A stretch of 64,000 nucleotides of DNA from positions 3,784,501 to 3,848,500 of the forward strand of contig JAKNDB010000087.1 in the NCBI GenBank assembly GCA_024305405.1, in the 5' to 3' direction. Of the stretch, positions 1 through 14,300 are shown piece by piece (within the stretch, counting starts at the first letter, position 1; each line of letters opens with the position of its first letter). Below the pieces are notes generated by a model that was not told the origin of the DNA, ran no database searches, and saw only the letters and a program-made list of their open reading frames with translations. The position numbers and the translations under genes were made by a program. This stretch comes from Dirofilaria immitis (Eukaryota > Nematoda > Chromadorea > Rhabditida > Onchocercidae).

Positions 1-405
1 TTCCAATAAATTGTTTGATGCAGTCTTTATTGGCTAACTTCTAAAAATTAAAAATTGATGTTTTATCGTTCAATTTTTTTTTCGAAGAATAGTGCAGGAG
101 GATGATTAGGAGGGAGTCGCAATCTGTATTCTTTGATTGATTTTATTTGAGAGAAGTTGTTCGAAAGATCGGACATATAAAGAATATTCATTTTTTATGA
201 TTTGAGCCTATACTATTCGAAAATTCTGGTATGAAATTATGATTAAATTTCTCCTTGTACTACTTTTTGGAAATTATATTGCTGAGACTAGCATTTTCCA
301 CCGTAATGTCGATATGAAATACGAAAAATTCTTGACTTGCAGAATATTTGATTGTTTGATAATGCAAGGAAGATTATTGAATTGGTATTCATTTTTATTT
401 CGTAA

Positions 406-2863
406 GAGGTCATCATCGGCAGGGTTAATGCTGTTTTCAAGAATTCCAAGAAATCATACTCACAAAGGCGGTCACAAAAAGATCAGGAGCATTGGCTACG
501 ATTTCTTCGGGGTGCTGCTGTTCCTTTACTTGGGTTCTCGTTGATGACAACATTTAAGGATTTAGTTGGAGTGCCGCCATTTGAACTTGATAAGGATCCA
601 TTGAAACATAAAATTAAACAGGTAAGAATTCGAAAACTATTGTCTGCATCATTATTAGAAAGTTTTAATAGAATTTTCTAACATTTTTAATGAGCAAAGG
701 GAACTTTCTTGAAAACTATTTCAGTTTTTATAATATTGTTCTGTAATCACATCTACTGTTTTTGAAAATAAGAAATCGACGTTGGAATGATTTGTGGTAA
801 TACCTTTTCAATTTTCCCAGTATCTGTTTTAAACGCTTGAAATTTATATGAAACATATGATAAACCTTATATTGTGTCCATTTGAAGGCATGGTTATGTA
901 GGAAACAACGTAAATATGACCAAGCTGTGATAGTGCTGGAAGAAGCAATGCAAATGGCCATTGGACGAAATAATGAATTGACTGTTAGTCGAATTATTGA
1001 CGAATTAGCTAATACTTATTATGAAATGGGAAAGTTAGATGAAGCGGAGCAGGCTTTCCGAGGTCTTTTGCAACGGTTCGTTCAGTTTCGTCTACTTTTC
1101 TGGCTTTGGTTTTTGTTTTCGATATCGTTTGCCTATGTCTTAGCTTATCCGCTTAAGAGTTGTTATTTTTACTCCATTATTATGGAGATTATATCGACTT
1201 TGAACTTTTACAGATCTCAACGCAGTTTCGAAATTTTGATGCAAATTTCAAATTGCTATTATAACTGCTCGAAATTACAAAACAACATATCAAGATATTT
1301 TTAAAGATTTAAATAAGAATTTTGCCTTTGGTTACCAGTGATTCAGATTAATAACTTTACACAAGAAACAAGATCATGATCCTGAATTTATCGATGTGAG
1401 CCTCAAATTATCGGATATATTCGCTCAGAAAGGCAAACTAGATGATGCTGAAATCGGTTATAAACATTGCGCTGTAAAACAAATGAAAGTATGCAGTTTA
1501 TTATATCTGTCCTTGATATTCCTCTGTACAACATTTTCGAAATTTACTTTCTTTTCAGATACACAGACTTCTGGATTTCTTATTAATATATATTATACTG
1601 TATGTATACATATATTAATCGCACAATTCCTCACTGACTAAAGGGAACTTTTATTAAAGGTAGTCGAGAGGCACATGGCGAAATATTCAATAAGCTACGG
1701 CAGTTCTTATGATATTCCGGAAATTATTAGCCACTCCGGAGCCGTATTCACAGACCCTCTTGCTCTTTACGGCCTCTGTCTCGAGCAATACGCTCACTTT
1801 ATCGTAAGTTTAGTTCATCGCATTTTTTTTAGTAAAATCATTAATTTAATATAACAGAACATTTCAGGTCCGATACAGAGAAGAAAAAGATTAGCTGATA
1901 CTGCACAACTCATGGATGAAGCTTTGAAGGTAGTTAAACTTCTCTTTACGTTTGTATAACTTCAGAGTACCGTTTCAAGCACATTCTTTTAAATGACGTG
2001 GTTTAAGATGCGGTTTATTTGATGTAGATGTTTTTAATCTATTTTATATCATTTTAGATCTCACATCAAATTTATGGCATTAATTGCTTCCATACAATCA
2101 ATATGCTCAATAATTATGGTGCCTTGTTGATTGCAAGAAACAGGTAAATCTTATTCAGCAGATTGATTATTTAATATACTGTCAATATAAAAGCGATAAA
2201 CCAATCTCAATAAAATTTGCATATTTATTTATTCTTACAATAATGCCTTTGTAAGATCCATGAGAAAAATATGTTTCTTAATAGTTAGGAATCACAAATT
2301 GCTGTACTTTCTGTATGACTGATTTCAAAACACTCTCCGAATGGAAAAATGGAATTTTAGAAAAGAATTGTGTAAGCAGCGGTCCAAAACAAAATTCCAT
2401 GATTAACAAAATTTTTTAATTCGCTAAAATCAGGTTTGACCTCGCAAAAAATATCTGGAAATTGGTATAGATAGGATATTGTATATAGATGAATGCAGCA
2501 CTTTACTACCTGGATACTATTGTAACTATTCAGAAGCACTTTATCACTGCGGCCAAAGGTATTGTATTTCAAAGTGCATTAATGCATCGTTCAACAAATA
2601 AAAAAAAATTAAAGGAATTCTTTAACAATATAGATTGTTTGTCAAATAAAAAGATCACTACGAAATTACCAGTAATTTAATCGCTGAGTTTATGAAATAC
2701 ATTGCTATTTTTATTTTTTTAATGCATCAAATTTCAGGGTGGAAGCATTACAATATGCAAAAAAGCTGTTCATTTATCACATTCAGAATCAATGGAATTA
2801 CAGAATTATGCGAAGAGGTTTCTCCAAGACATGGAAAAGGATTTCAATCGTCACCGATTATAA
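406..2863 (+). CDS. ttc-19: Tetratricopeptide repeat protein 19, mitochondrial (TTC19 homologue), 5' end unresolved
   Basis: TTC19 is an inner-membrane TPR protein needed for respiratory complex III (Rieske protein turnover). Exons read from the sequence: about 406-621, 888-1075, 1347-1488, 1660-1803, 1868-1929, 2058-2143, 2434-2558 and 2738-2863. Phases agree at the junctions once three short runs are allowed for. The first exon has a basic stretch (KKSYSQRRSQK) and a short hydrophobic segment (LRGAAVPLLGFSLM), as expected for mitochondrial import and anchoring. TPR-like helices follow: DQAVIVLEEAMQMA, DELANTYYEMGKLDEAEQAF, KLSDIFAQKGKLDDAEIGY, HTINMLNNYGALL and VEALQYAKKAV. The start codon is not proven: the frame opens at 406, and an ATG at 362 would need a very short intron. 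Frame breaks lie at 1884-1888, near 2456-2463 and at 2759-2764, each one base short. A candidate AATAAA is at 2947-2952. The family assignment is from TPR layout and remembered similarity. Confidence 0.82.
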
Positions 2864-3381
2864 TGTTTGCAAAAATCATTTTTGTGTACTGCTAATGAAT
2901 TCATCTTTCAAATCATTTTGCAATATTTAGTCAAATGTTTTGGAATAATAAAACTTAGAAGTTCTGAATTCGTTTTTCTTCTGATAAATCTTCAACTAGT
3001 TCAGATATATCCGAATACGTACAATATTTTAGGTTCATTGTGCTACTATCCTTCATTATCAAATACTTTAAAGTTAATTCAGATCTCTTAGAAGGCTGCA
3101 ACGGCTCGAAAAATTTTGAAGTAATCGTTTTAGATCATGTAATTATTAAGTCATATTTTAATGTTAGTAAAAATCGAAAAAAAGCAATGAAAAACCAATG
3201 AATAAAACTTCAAACGAAGAAAAATTTCTGCCAAAATCCTTAACATTTGAACTGAATTTGATTTTAAGGAAAAGTTCTAGATCGAGATAAATAAATGTTC
3301 ATAAATAGCATATATTAGAACAGTATAAATAATTAATCTTAGATAGGCCAATCCAGGGTACAAAATGTTTTCGAGATTTCA

Positions 3382-4157
3382 TCAAATTTCATTCAATAAC
3401 CTGAACGACTGTGACATATCCAACGGGAATACGTTAAATGTTAATTTATAAACTTCCTTCATACCTTCATAAGCCAGCATCTCAGGTATAGAGAAATCCG
3501 GGTTTATTTTTTCTTGAGTAATCATCACGGTACCATCTGTCATTGCTTTGAGCAATAATTGTCCAGCCCGATCTCTTTTTAAATAGACCTTGAAACCGAA
3601 TAAAATTACAAAATACACAGCAATGATGGCTTAAGAAAGATTATGTTTTGCCATATCTTCCGTCGAAATTTTCATTAACAGCCTAGAAAAAGAGACGGCT
3701 TATTGATGACCAAAAGATGGTTTTACATAGATTGGGCCTCGAATTGTTTACTATTAAAATCACAAGCTTCCAAGTTTTCTTATCCTAGAATTCCTCTAAT
3801 CAGAACAGAACATGTAATAATCTAACCCCTTGAACTATTATATAAATAGCGAAAACAATTCAGAACGTCATATTATGTCATTCACCAGAATATGATGACC
3901 CTTATGTAGAATAATGAACTGAATAACCATACATTTAAGCCAGGATGATAATTCATTTTGTGCTGGCACACTAAGAGATCATCTTCTCGTACCAGATCGC
4001 CCTCAGTTCTGTAAATTCCTCTGAACGGTATATTTCGTCGTGGCCGTAACAAATTACGAACAACCGAATAAGTTGACGATGAAATTCGAAGTAATGTGAT
4101 ACTACTACTACTGGTACATGCTATCATTGACATCTGGAAATCACATGATTTTTTCAT
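3382..4157 (-). CDS. mrpl-27: Mitochondrial large ribosomal subunit protein bL27m (MRPL27)
   Basis: Two exons on the minus strand, 4157-3933 and 3588-3382, are joined by an intron with a GTATGG donor and a TTCAAG acceptor. Together they encode 143 residues, close to the human protein of about 148. The bL27 core is clear: GIYRTEGDLVREDDLLVCQ, then YHPGLNV across the splice junction, then the strand LLLKAMTDGTVMITQE. It ends with a mitochondrial-type extension (KEVYKLTFNVFP). The N-terminal 45 residues are Ser/Thr/Arg-rich, typical of a mitochondrial targeting peptide. bL27m sits near the peptidyl-transferase centre of the mitoribosome. The gene converges on TTC19, with about 520 bp between the stop codons. 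No frame defect was seen, unlike most other genes here. Confidence 0.9.
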
Positions 4158-5350
4158 TTCCTATGGAAATTAACGGATGAGCTAATGATTCTCCACTACC
4201 CATTCCGCATATGCAAATTATCAGATACATATGATATAGGAGTGCGATCTAATAACAAATCTCAACAGTTCGACAGTTGAAGATTAATTTATAGAAAAAG
4301 CGTATCTATTACCGTAGCCATTACATAAATGCATAGTCATTTGAATAGAAAAAATTTTTAAAAATTGAACTGGACTGAACAGTTCAGTACGAGATCTTTG
4401 CATAAACACCTGCATTTTCTACAAGCAAATAATATGTAATGAATCGTAGACTGGATCATAAGTTAAAATCAGGATGAATTCCAATGGATACTCATATCAT
4501 GGTTAATAACATAACCTAAACATGGTAACATGTTTAGGTTATTGCTCCTACTTCAATCCACTACCGTCCAAGTTGTTTCGATTTCAAGTCCATTCCTTGA
4601 CCTGACTGACATAGTTCAAAGTATTCTCAAATAATTTCATGTAAGGTTGCATGGTTCGAAAAAGTAGAGTCAACACGATAATCCATTGTTTCATATCTGA
4701 GGCAGTGAAAGAATGATGCAATTTGGTATTTATGTGATAACTGTTTGCTTGTTGATACCTGGGATTCTCTCTGTCCTTCGTGAAATGTTATTAAATGGAT
4801 TACAGTGATTAATATAGAGGAAAAGATGATTTCAGATATGATTCTTTATGAACTCTTGTGAAGATGAGAATCGTTATGGAAAAAGGATGCAGAATACGAG
4901 CAGTATGTTCTGTCCATTCATTTTCATATTTCTTCCTCTCTTTACTTTAATTGCTTCGATTACTTGCAGAACTTGTCTTTCCATTATTTATAAAAATAAT
5001 GGCAGCAAAATGATTTATGCTTTATCATATTTTGGATATCTTGGGATAATGATACTAAAAGTAGATATTATCATGTGGTTTGTATTAGTTATCTTCTTTA
5101 GAAGATAAATTAGTGTTGATAAAGTGGAAGAGAGTAGACAATGAAGATTTACTGCAGTAAGCTCGTGGTGCAAACACAAATAGATAACAGGGTAGAAAAA
5201 GAAAGACGAAAATGATGCAAAAAGGTCTCCTAGAATGAAATAATATTTGTTTTCTATAATAATAAACTAAATCAATTCTTTTCTTTTTCTCTCTTTACCT
5301 TAAAAATAAGATGGCAGAGATAATATGAAATTTATTATTCAAATCTTCAG
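4158..5350. other. Spacer between MRPL27 and the first recognised TEX2 exon
   Basis: I see no supportable coding exon. The hydrophobic open frame at 4848-5108 has no family resemblance and no splice context. The region should hold the promoter(s) of the divergent MRPL27 and TEX2 genes and the missing 5' exon(s) of TEX2. A perfect 14-bp inverted repeat lies at 4511-4542 (separate entry). Confidence 0.4.
4511..4542. repeat. Perfect 14-bp inverted repeat with 4-nt spacer
   Basis: The left arm ATAACCTAAACATG (4511-4524) is matched exactly in reverse complement by CATGTTTAGGTTAT (4529-4542), separated by GTAA. It would form a hairpin or cruciform. It lies in the divergent spacer upstream of both MRPL27 and TEX2. 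Its role is unknown. Confidence 0.85.
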
Positions 5351-8300
5351 AAATTCCAACTGTCAAATTCACGATAGCAAAAGGACTGTCAACATCGTCA
5401 TTGTCCTCATTTCGTTCTGATAATAACGGTAAGCATTTATTATAATATTAGGAATCGGACACATTGAATTATTCTTATTCATGCTAAAACTGTCATTTGG
5501 TTTGGATTCTATTCTATTTAATTCAGAAATTAAGCGATGATAAAAAACTGAAGTACTTTAGAGGACAGAAGTCAATGTACCGTATCATTTGATGGTTTAA
5601 TTTATACAGATGAATTCATTCAAGTGGAAAAGGTTGACAGCAGAGGCCAAAATCTTGAACAAACAAAAACTCGAGGCTTCAGAAGTTTTTATCAGTGAGT
5701 CTCCTTCATCGGTTTATTTGTATGAGCATTTTTTTCACGAAGTTACTTTTTTCACGAATTTGCTTATTTAACAGCGGTAAGCATTTATGGCAATGTTAAG
5801 CGTCGGATTCATGCTATAAAAAGAAAGAAATACTCACTGATTGTCAATTTCGTTGCCCTCGTCAGTTTATCAACACCAAAAATCAATATTTGTAGTATTC
5901 TTGATTTAAAAATCAATATGGTATTACTCGATTTATGAGTCCCCTACATCTTCTTTTCTTTGATTTGTTTAGAAATCAATATTGCTAAGGAGTCTGTGAT
6001 TCTGCTTCTTATAGATTTTATTGATCAGTCTTCGAATAAATAAATAATTTGAAAGACTGGAATTTCAGTTTATAATGCCAAATTTTTTTTCCAGTGATGG
6101 AAGCAGTAGCTTCTAAAACTTCGTTTTATTGTTACGACGGAGGGAAAATTTCAGATGTATTAATGTTGGTATTTATTCATTGAATAAATGTTCTTTGCAA
6201 TTTTTTCATAATTTCATTATTTCTATATTTCTACCTATATACGCAAAAATGATCCTTTAAATTTTCTGATTCTTTCTACTAAAATATTCCTGATCTTGTC
6301 GAAGACTCAAATGTAAGGTATTCTGTTTGTGATTGTAATCTTAGACCTTACAGGGGAAAAATCTGCAAAAAATTGATTGACAAATTTATTATTCTATTTT
6401 CATCATTTTTGATTTGTGCAGCAACTTCATTTGAAATTCCAGATCCTTATTTCAAATTCTGCGATGAATTTTAAAAATTCGTATTCCACATCGAAAAGTA
6501 GTCTTTGACTTTATAATACATGACTAATCTTATTGAAGAAGCACTAACTTTGTAGCGATATTCTTATTGTTCAGCGCAATTTTTTTCAGCATCAGTAATA
6601 GAAATTGATGCTTTGAGGAAAATTATTTCGGTTTCAGTTTCATGAATATTATTGAGTTTCATAATTCATTAGCAAAGTGATGAGTTTTCAATCTAGGCGA
6701 AAAACTTTTTTGATAAGACGAAGAAAGAAATGCAAAACTAAAGGCGAAACAACTTCTTTAATTCCCTTCTATTTTTGAAGGCATAAACATATAGTTGGTG
6801 GTACTTCTTTGTAAAAGAATTATGTGCCAAAAATATCTGTCTACTTTGGCTTAATTTCGTGTCGGATTTGCTTCATTTTATTTAAGCATTTTATCTGCCT
6901 GAGTTAGGGTAACAGAAGGCTGGTTGCTTTGTAACAAATCCCAAAAAACAGTTATTTAAAATTCAGAAATGCCTTTTTTCAGTATTTACTACCATTCAGA
7001 AATGCTCACCTTTCCTTCAGTATTCAATACTGTTGAAATCAATAAGAAGAAAAATAAAATGTTGAGAACGTCATGATTACGGTATGCTTGATTTGTTTTT
7101 TTTTCAGCAAGAAACAAGTGACTGTGATAGTGACTCGATTGCTTTATGCAGTTCTGGAAATAAAGCTGCAAAACTTCAAAAAAAGTTAATGGCCGCCTCT
7201 GCCCATGTAACGAATTTTTAATTCTTGTTGAAATATCTAGCAGTAAATTTAAATTTCAGCTAGCGCTACAATTTTTTTGCAGAAGGAGAAATAAATTTTT
7301 GTGCTGATCAGGAACAGATGTTCCTGAAATCAGTAGACAGTTTGTGAAGAGTAATCAATTTATACCTATTATTCTGAATATGAGGCTTAGGAAATAATGG
7401 AGTATGAATTAAAGAAAGAAAGGAAAAGTATAATGACCGAGATTTATTCGGAATTCTCCAACTTGGTTCTGCTTTTTCAGCTGCGCTCTCATAAAATATC
7501 TGGTGATACGGGTTAATAGTTTTCACTTTCATAATTTGATGAATGGCATGACTTGAATCTTGTAGCTAATCAAGTTGAAAACAGAAGCGACATTCCAAAT
7601 ATTTTCAAAATAAAATTGTTAGAAAAAAATTAAGTATGTATCTCCTCGACTTCTTGTTTTTAATTTTTCATGTTCAGTTCTATAACTTCTGAAAAAACCG
7701 GACTCTGGTTGTAAATTTTGAAGAATAATTTGATATTCCACGAAAATATTCAGAGTACGTATAGCAACTCGTATTGGTAAAATAATCTAATATATAGTGT
7801 AGTTTAAAATAGCATGATTTTAATGTGAAGCTTGACATAGTATTTTAAGTGAGAAAACGTGAAAAGCTACTTTCAGTCACTGATTCATTACTTATGTCTT
7901 TGTGAGTGCTTGAAAATTGGTAAGATGGAAAGAAATGAAATGAGACAAGGGAAAACGAAATGAAGAAAAGGAAAGTTACTGGAGAAAAGATTATTATATC
8001 ATTTTCTTATGATGCTGATCACGTTTGTACAGAAAATTTTTACCCCACTGCTTAAGTTAAAATTAGCAGATAATTCAAAAGTTAGTTGAAATAATTCGTT
8101 TCCGTCTTTTCACTTGCAAAATTAAAATTCTCTTTCAGCAATCTGAATTACATAGTGCAAGAGCAAGTAATCGAGATTCAATTAGTTGCTGTGATTCATT
8201 ATTTCAAACTGAAAATGTATCTCGCTTAAGTACTATCTTTGACAGAGGTAGGAATAAAGGACGTCAACTGGTATATTCGTACAAAAACAAAAAGACACAA

Positions 8301-11300
8301 GTATGGATTTCTATATAGTGATTCTAATTTTTATTAGTTTGGTATGATGCAAACAATTTGAGCAGCAATAGCGATTCTTCAAAAGATGAAAAATTTTACT
8401 TAGGGTGCATAAAAGACTGCTTGTCATTTTATTTTTAGAAAGTACTAATTCGCTTGAAGAAGTCGATCAGATGATCACTGTAGGAGAGGATGCACTTTGT
8501 GTGGAGGCTGAAATTGGAATGCAACACAGAAACATTGCAGAAGCAACAGATTCGTCTCCTACAAATAAAGTATATTATTCTACATTTTTGAGAAAGAAAA
8601 GTAAGAAAACATTATTTAGACTTAAATTATATAATGCTTCAGCTTCTATTTATTGCTTGAGCAAATCTGGTTTTTATCTATTGTGCTTTTTTATTTCGAT
8701 CAGCACTACACTAATCTCTTCGAAATATGGTAGTTATTCATTTCTTCTTTTTTTTCTAATTTGGTTACTCAATTATATATGGGTGAAAACCGAATTGTCT
8801 TCTAGGATTCACTAACTCATCTTTCCGATTGGTTTCGCTCATGTAGAATTGCTATGAGCAGATATAACAAAGATTTGAAGTTTGAACAGCCATGGATATT
8901 TCGAGTTTTGATCAAAAGGTGAATTTTGTTTTTATTATGTTGCAAATAGATTATTTCACAACTTCAGAGAGTTTTTGCATAATTAAAATGATATACTTTT
9001 ATGGCTAAAAGTATTCCAACCAACAACAGATTAAGAAAAATGGTCTAGCTGATGAAACTTAAATCTTTTTATGAGATTTCTGTTTTGACCGTAGTTAATA
9101 GACGGGAATCTATTTGTGTTCGAAGAAGCAATAAGTCTGATGTGTAAACATAAATATAATGTAAATTGCTTATTTGTCTAGAATGAAGCATATCATTTCA
9201 GGCATAAAATTTTGCCTTTTTACTGCATCGTGTCGTTTGTTCACTTCTACTCCTTATATACTCCATCTTTTCTCCTGGTTTGCTTATTTCGTGTCATTTT
9301 CATTTTCATTATTAGTTGTTCAATTAATATATCATTTTGAAGATAAGTCAATGATATCATTCTATTACATATCTTTTTATCGTTGTTTTGTTATTTTTAT
9401 CGGAAATTTTAGATTTGTAAGAACGATTTTTAGAATTTATGAATGTTTTATTAATAATTTTTTTGCATTAGATCATTTTTAGGTTTTCTAAGTGGTTTGC
9501 TTTGGGGTTGTACATATCATTTGTGTGTTACCTATACTTTTTCGTGTCTGGACCACTGAATAAAAATATTCCCGCACATAATAACGTCGTTCTTAACATA
9601 AGTGAAGAACTTAAGGAACGAGAAACTCCAAAAATAAAATATATAAGGTCTACTAACTTAAGAAATTTCATAGATTCTTTTTTTTCTACCATCACTTTTT
9701 TATTGTTAGTTTAAAAAAAAATAAATTAGGTTATATTTTGGAATTGTTTATGAAACAGTAAAATGATGGTCTTTATAGGGCTGGATGAATGAACTTCGTG
9801 GAAAGTACGATTCCTCGACTTATCATGTAAATAATGCTCAAACAGTGCTTGTACGTCTTGATGGTAATTTGTTGCGGATTTCACGTCCAGATCGAGCTGT
9901 CCTTAAACATGCTTTTCACACTGACCCAACATTAACAGAAGCAGAACCAACAATTTCGAATCAAAGTATATATAATTTAACAGGGGCCACGGTAATGTGA
10001 TTCATTGTTATTTCATGATTTTTTAATTTCATATATATAATTCATCTAATTTGAATTATACGATTTATCAATCGATGGTCTGAATCTTATGTTTAGATCA
10101 CCCTGCGACCTAAACGTTTGGCGAAAAGACGTTGGTGGAGTCGTAAATATCCAATACACATTCGCTTAGCTTCAAAAACAGTGAAATATCGACATTTCCA
10201 TTACTTCGAAGATCGTTTTCTGTGAATGAAACAATTGAATTAGCGAAATCCGTATCATTCAGTGACGAAGAAAATGATATCAGTGAGCATAATCTAATTA
10301 GAGCGGGAAAAAAATGAGGTTAATTATATAAGCATTGAAAAAGGAAATTGAGATTTTATGAATTATTTTATGGCACAATATTTTATGCAATTGTTTTGTG
10401 ATTCGCAGAAGACTCAATACGAAGTCGAACCAAAACAAATTTTTTTGAACTGCTATAACTTTATGATTTACTGCTCTCTTCTTACATGATTTGTTATGGA
10501 GTAAGTATTGCTTGTAATTTGATAATTTGTAAAACTTAGCCGTAAATTTTCTACATGTGTTTTATGCCAAATATTTCCAATATCGTCTCTACATTTTTCT
10601 TAATTCAATGCATGAATTTTTATTTTAAGATCGCCAAAATCAGTAAAAAGAATGTATGAAGTGAAACATCCTTTTCGGAGAAACTCCAACGATGATTCAC
10701 GTATGCCTTCTTTTTTATTTCACTTGATATTCCCTATAGATTAATGATTACAAAAGCTAGGTTCATAGTTGATCGCTTAAAATCCTTGATAATATGCTAC
10801 TGTATAGATAGCATATCTACATTTGAGAATGTATTTATATGCCTTTATTTTTTAACCCTTGTATTTTCAGATTAAGCAGTTAGTTGACTGAATTATTTGA
10901 TTTTAATCAGATTGAGATGCATTCTTGAGCTGTTTCCAAACCCTTACTATGTTTAGGTTTTCCAAATTGAACTTCATGGAATTAAAAAAATAATGCATAA
11001 TTTGCCTATTTTGAAACATTATCATTTCTGTATAGTATATGTTTTACACAGAAAGTGGCCAGGGAAATTCAGAAGACTATGTTTCATGTCCTGATGAATA
11101 TAGAAATACTAAAGGCCGGAGTTTATACTTCTTTGTTCGTAGCGCTAGGGAAAAAGAACGCTGGTTTCACAGGTATTTTTCAACGATATTCTTCATAGAA
11201 AAATTATAAATTATTTGTAAATATAAGCAAATATTAGGCTCTAGTGTTCTGTTAATTATCATATAGATAAAATAATGCGAAAATTGAGTGAGAACTTTTA

Positions 11301-14300
11301 TTTTGTATTTGGCTGACGCTGATGATAATACATTTGGCATCAGAATTACATTCCCATATCATCTGTTTAACTGCTTCGTTATAATTTAATAATATGGAAT
11401 ATTAGTTATTTATCTGATCATCATTTCATCAATAATTTAGTCATTTCTGTTACTTCCATAGATGACTTAACTATTGCAGATTACGAGAAGCTTGTAGCCA
11501 ATACAGTTCAAAGACTGCAGCTGCAGAAATAACGGTTGATTTTAGCTATATTTTGCTCTGAATTTATAATGTTGTTGTAGCGTCCAGCTTGCAGTTTTAC
11601 TCATTATAATCGCAGATTAGATAATTAGGAGCAAGTAATATCCAAATTAATACAAGATTTGAGAATTTCAGCCGAATAAGTCACGAGTCTGAATCATCTA
11701 TATAACCAAGATGTTTATAGAAATGATCAAATTTGACAAATAGATGATATTTGGCGCATAGATGAGTTAGTTTAAAAAAGAGGTTGTAAACATAATTAAC
11801 GAATCTGGAAGAATTGAGTTGAAAATGTTTGTATTAAGTGATTGGGTTTTTGATATAAGAAACAAGTTACAGCTTCGAAAAGATGGTATGAAGGAAATCT
11901 TATTAGATCGTCGTTTTTCACTTCCCTATCACTTGCGCACTCAGATTCGTTGAAATTGAATTTGGAATATTTCCTTTACGTCAGCAATCGCCTGCAGTTC
12001 AATAAGTGCGAATGATTTTTTTTTCAAAATCACCATATAAAATTAAAATTAGTAACTTTTCGATTTATCGCTTTTTTTTTAAAATGCAATCATCCATTCC
12101 TATATAGGTGTATTGGTGAAATTCTCAAAACTTCACGTGAAGAGAATAAAAAACGAAACGATGGCAATATTATATATATGGACTTAGGACGTAACAAATG
12201 GAGTCCTGGAAAAGTTGATACTAGCTCACAGCTTGTTATGTCTGTAAATGCTTTAGTTGCTAGGTTGGTTTGGATCTGATCCATGTTTTGTGATATGAAA
12301 TTTTTAGGTGATTAATCAAATATTTTATATGACATGAAAAGTTTCTAGAAAGTCAAGTGAATACTCCTTTTATCATTTCTCATTATTTCCTGGGAAGTGA
12401 TTATTTTTGAATGAAATCTACAAAATATATTTCAGAATCTTTTATGATTTTTGTCGAGATGCTTATTGGTGTAAACAGGTGCAGAATAAAATTCAGTCCA
12501 AATTAGCCACTCTTCATGTTAGTTTATGACAGATGTGAAACATGATAATTTTGTCATGTAATGTATAGAATGCTAAGAACTGTTTGCCGAAGATTAATAT
12601 ATTTTTTACAAATCTTTATAAACTGTTTACTATCTATATTTTTTAGAATACTGCAATACCAATATATAGCAATAAAGAAATAGAAAAAGTCACATCTGAA
12701 AATTGGGAATCTGATATTAATCCATGCGAATTATTTCCTAAAAATTAATTGCTTAGATTTTTTTGTCAATTATTTTGACTCGACGAATTTTTCATTTGAT
12801 TTCAACTTAAAATGCTGGTTATTTTGATAATTAAGGTTTCATTTTATAGATTCACGAAAGTAATTCTACTGTGTGCTTTCAGTTGCCGCACTTTATCGAA
12901 ACTTTAGAGCTTTCTAATTTGGATTTGGGCACCATTCCTCCTGAAATCGCCGCTATTCATTCACCTATTCTGGATGATTGGGGACTTTGGATTGATTTTG
13001 AGGTATTTTCTATGCATTCTAATTGATATGAATGAGAAATTCAGTTAAAGGTATAGATTTAAGCCAGCATTTGAATTTTTTAGTTTTTATTGTTAATGTT
13101 ATTTTTTGATATAAATATTACGAATAATTTGTTTAAAGTAAAATAAAAATATATTAATTATAAAAAATGAAAGCTCATCTTTTGTTGCAGCTGAAGTATC
13201 ACGGTAGAATCCATCTAACATTGGAAACAAAAGTTAATTTAATGAGATTGAAGGAGGGAATATATAAAAGTGGAGAGTATGAAAAGGTTTTTATTTTATG
13301 CTGATTCGAACTTGAATATTTAAAGGATTTTTTTGAGTGCAAAAAAATGAAAAGTTATTTTGAATTTAGGTTAGCAAAATGAAGCTACCGATGCGCATTC
13401 ATCATTATTCTGACTCAGATTTACCAGAATCTCCCGAAAATAGTCCAGATGAAGATTTTGGTTCTAAAATGGAGAGGTTAGTCACTCTTATTTCGAAATC
13501 GAAATTTTTTTGATACGATGAGAGCTGTTTTTGTTTGGTTTTTTGTTGGTACTAATATAAATTTTTTCCACATGCATTTTGCTGTTTTGCAGGGTATGCC
13601 TTGCAAAATTTTGTATTTAAAAAAAAAATTTTTTTTTTGCAAAATTTTGTATTTTGTATTATTAAAAAAAAAAAATTTTGTATTGCAGGGTATGCCTTGC
13701 AAAATTTTGTATTAAAAATTCCGATTGTTTTTCTGCTTTTCAAATTTTTTCTTGTTTGGATTCTATTGTAACTTTTATTCGTTTTATTTTGTTCAATTAT
13801 TTATTGATTTTCTCCACCTTTTTTCTTATTTTTAGGTTATATATATATAATTATTATAGTCTTGCTTATACTATTTAAGTTTCGTCTTTGTTTCATTCTT
13901 TTACTTAGGAGACTTTTATCATAAATTTTCATTGAAAGATTATTAGTAAGGATACTCCTTTTATTCTTATCGTCGTGTTGGTTATTATTATCGTATTAAG
14001 CAGTTGTTGTTTTTGTAGATTTAGGTAAGATTTTAAACTATTAGCTTTAGAACTGAGATTGCATTCTATTAGACTTTAAAAATTTTTTTGTTTTGATTGA
14101 GTAAATTCTTTTGTTTTTTTATTTTCTTATTGTAAATTTTTTTTGCTGTTTTATTTTTTGTTTGAATTTTTTAGCATGGATTCCTTTGAAGAGTTTTATT
14201 ACAATATGGATTTTGTTTGTAAGTTGTTATTTGTCTTTAGGTGTTCATGTTTCATATCCGTATTTTGTTGTTTTAATTTTTATTAATGGTATTTTTTCTT

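Noticed and set aside
8405..8815. 136-codon plus-strand frame as a single exon
   Set aside because: Only its middle (8439-8569) is coding. It ends at a GTATAT donor, and the hydrophobic rest is intron read-through.
12654..12748. Extra TEX2 exon (NTAIPIYSNKEIEKV)
   Set aside because: It follows a TTTTTAG, but ends in a stop with no clear donor in phase, and the neighbouring exons join directly to match the SMP domain. Possible alternative exon at most.
13478..13743. Overlapping small frames on both strands containing a repeated GMPCKILY segment
   Set aside because: Produced by the duplicated hairpin and poly-A/T runs inside a TEX2 intron.
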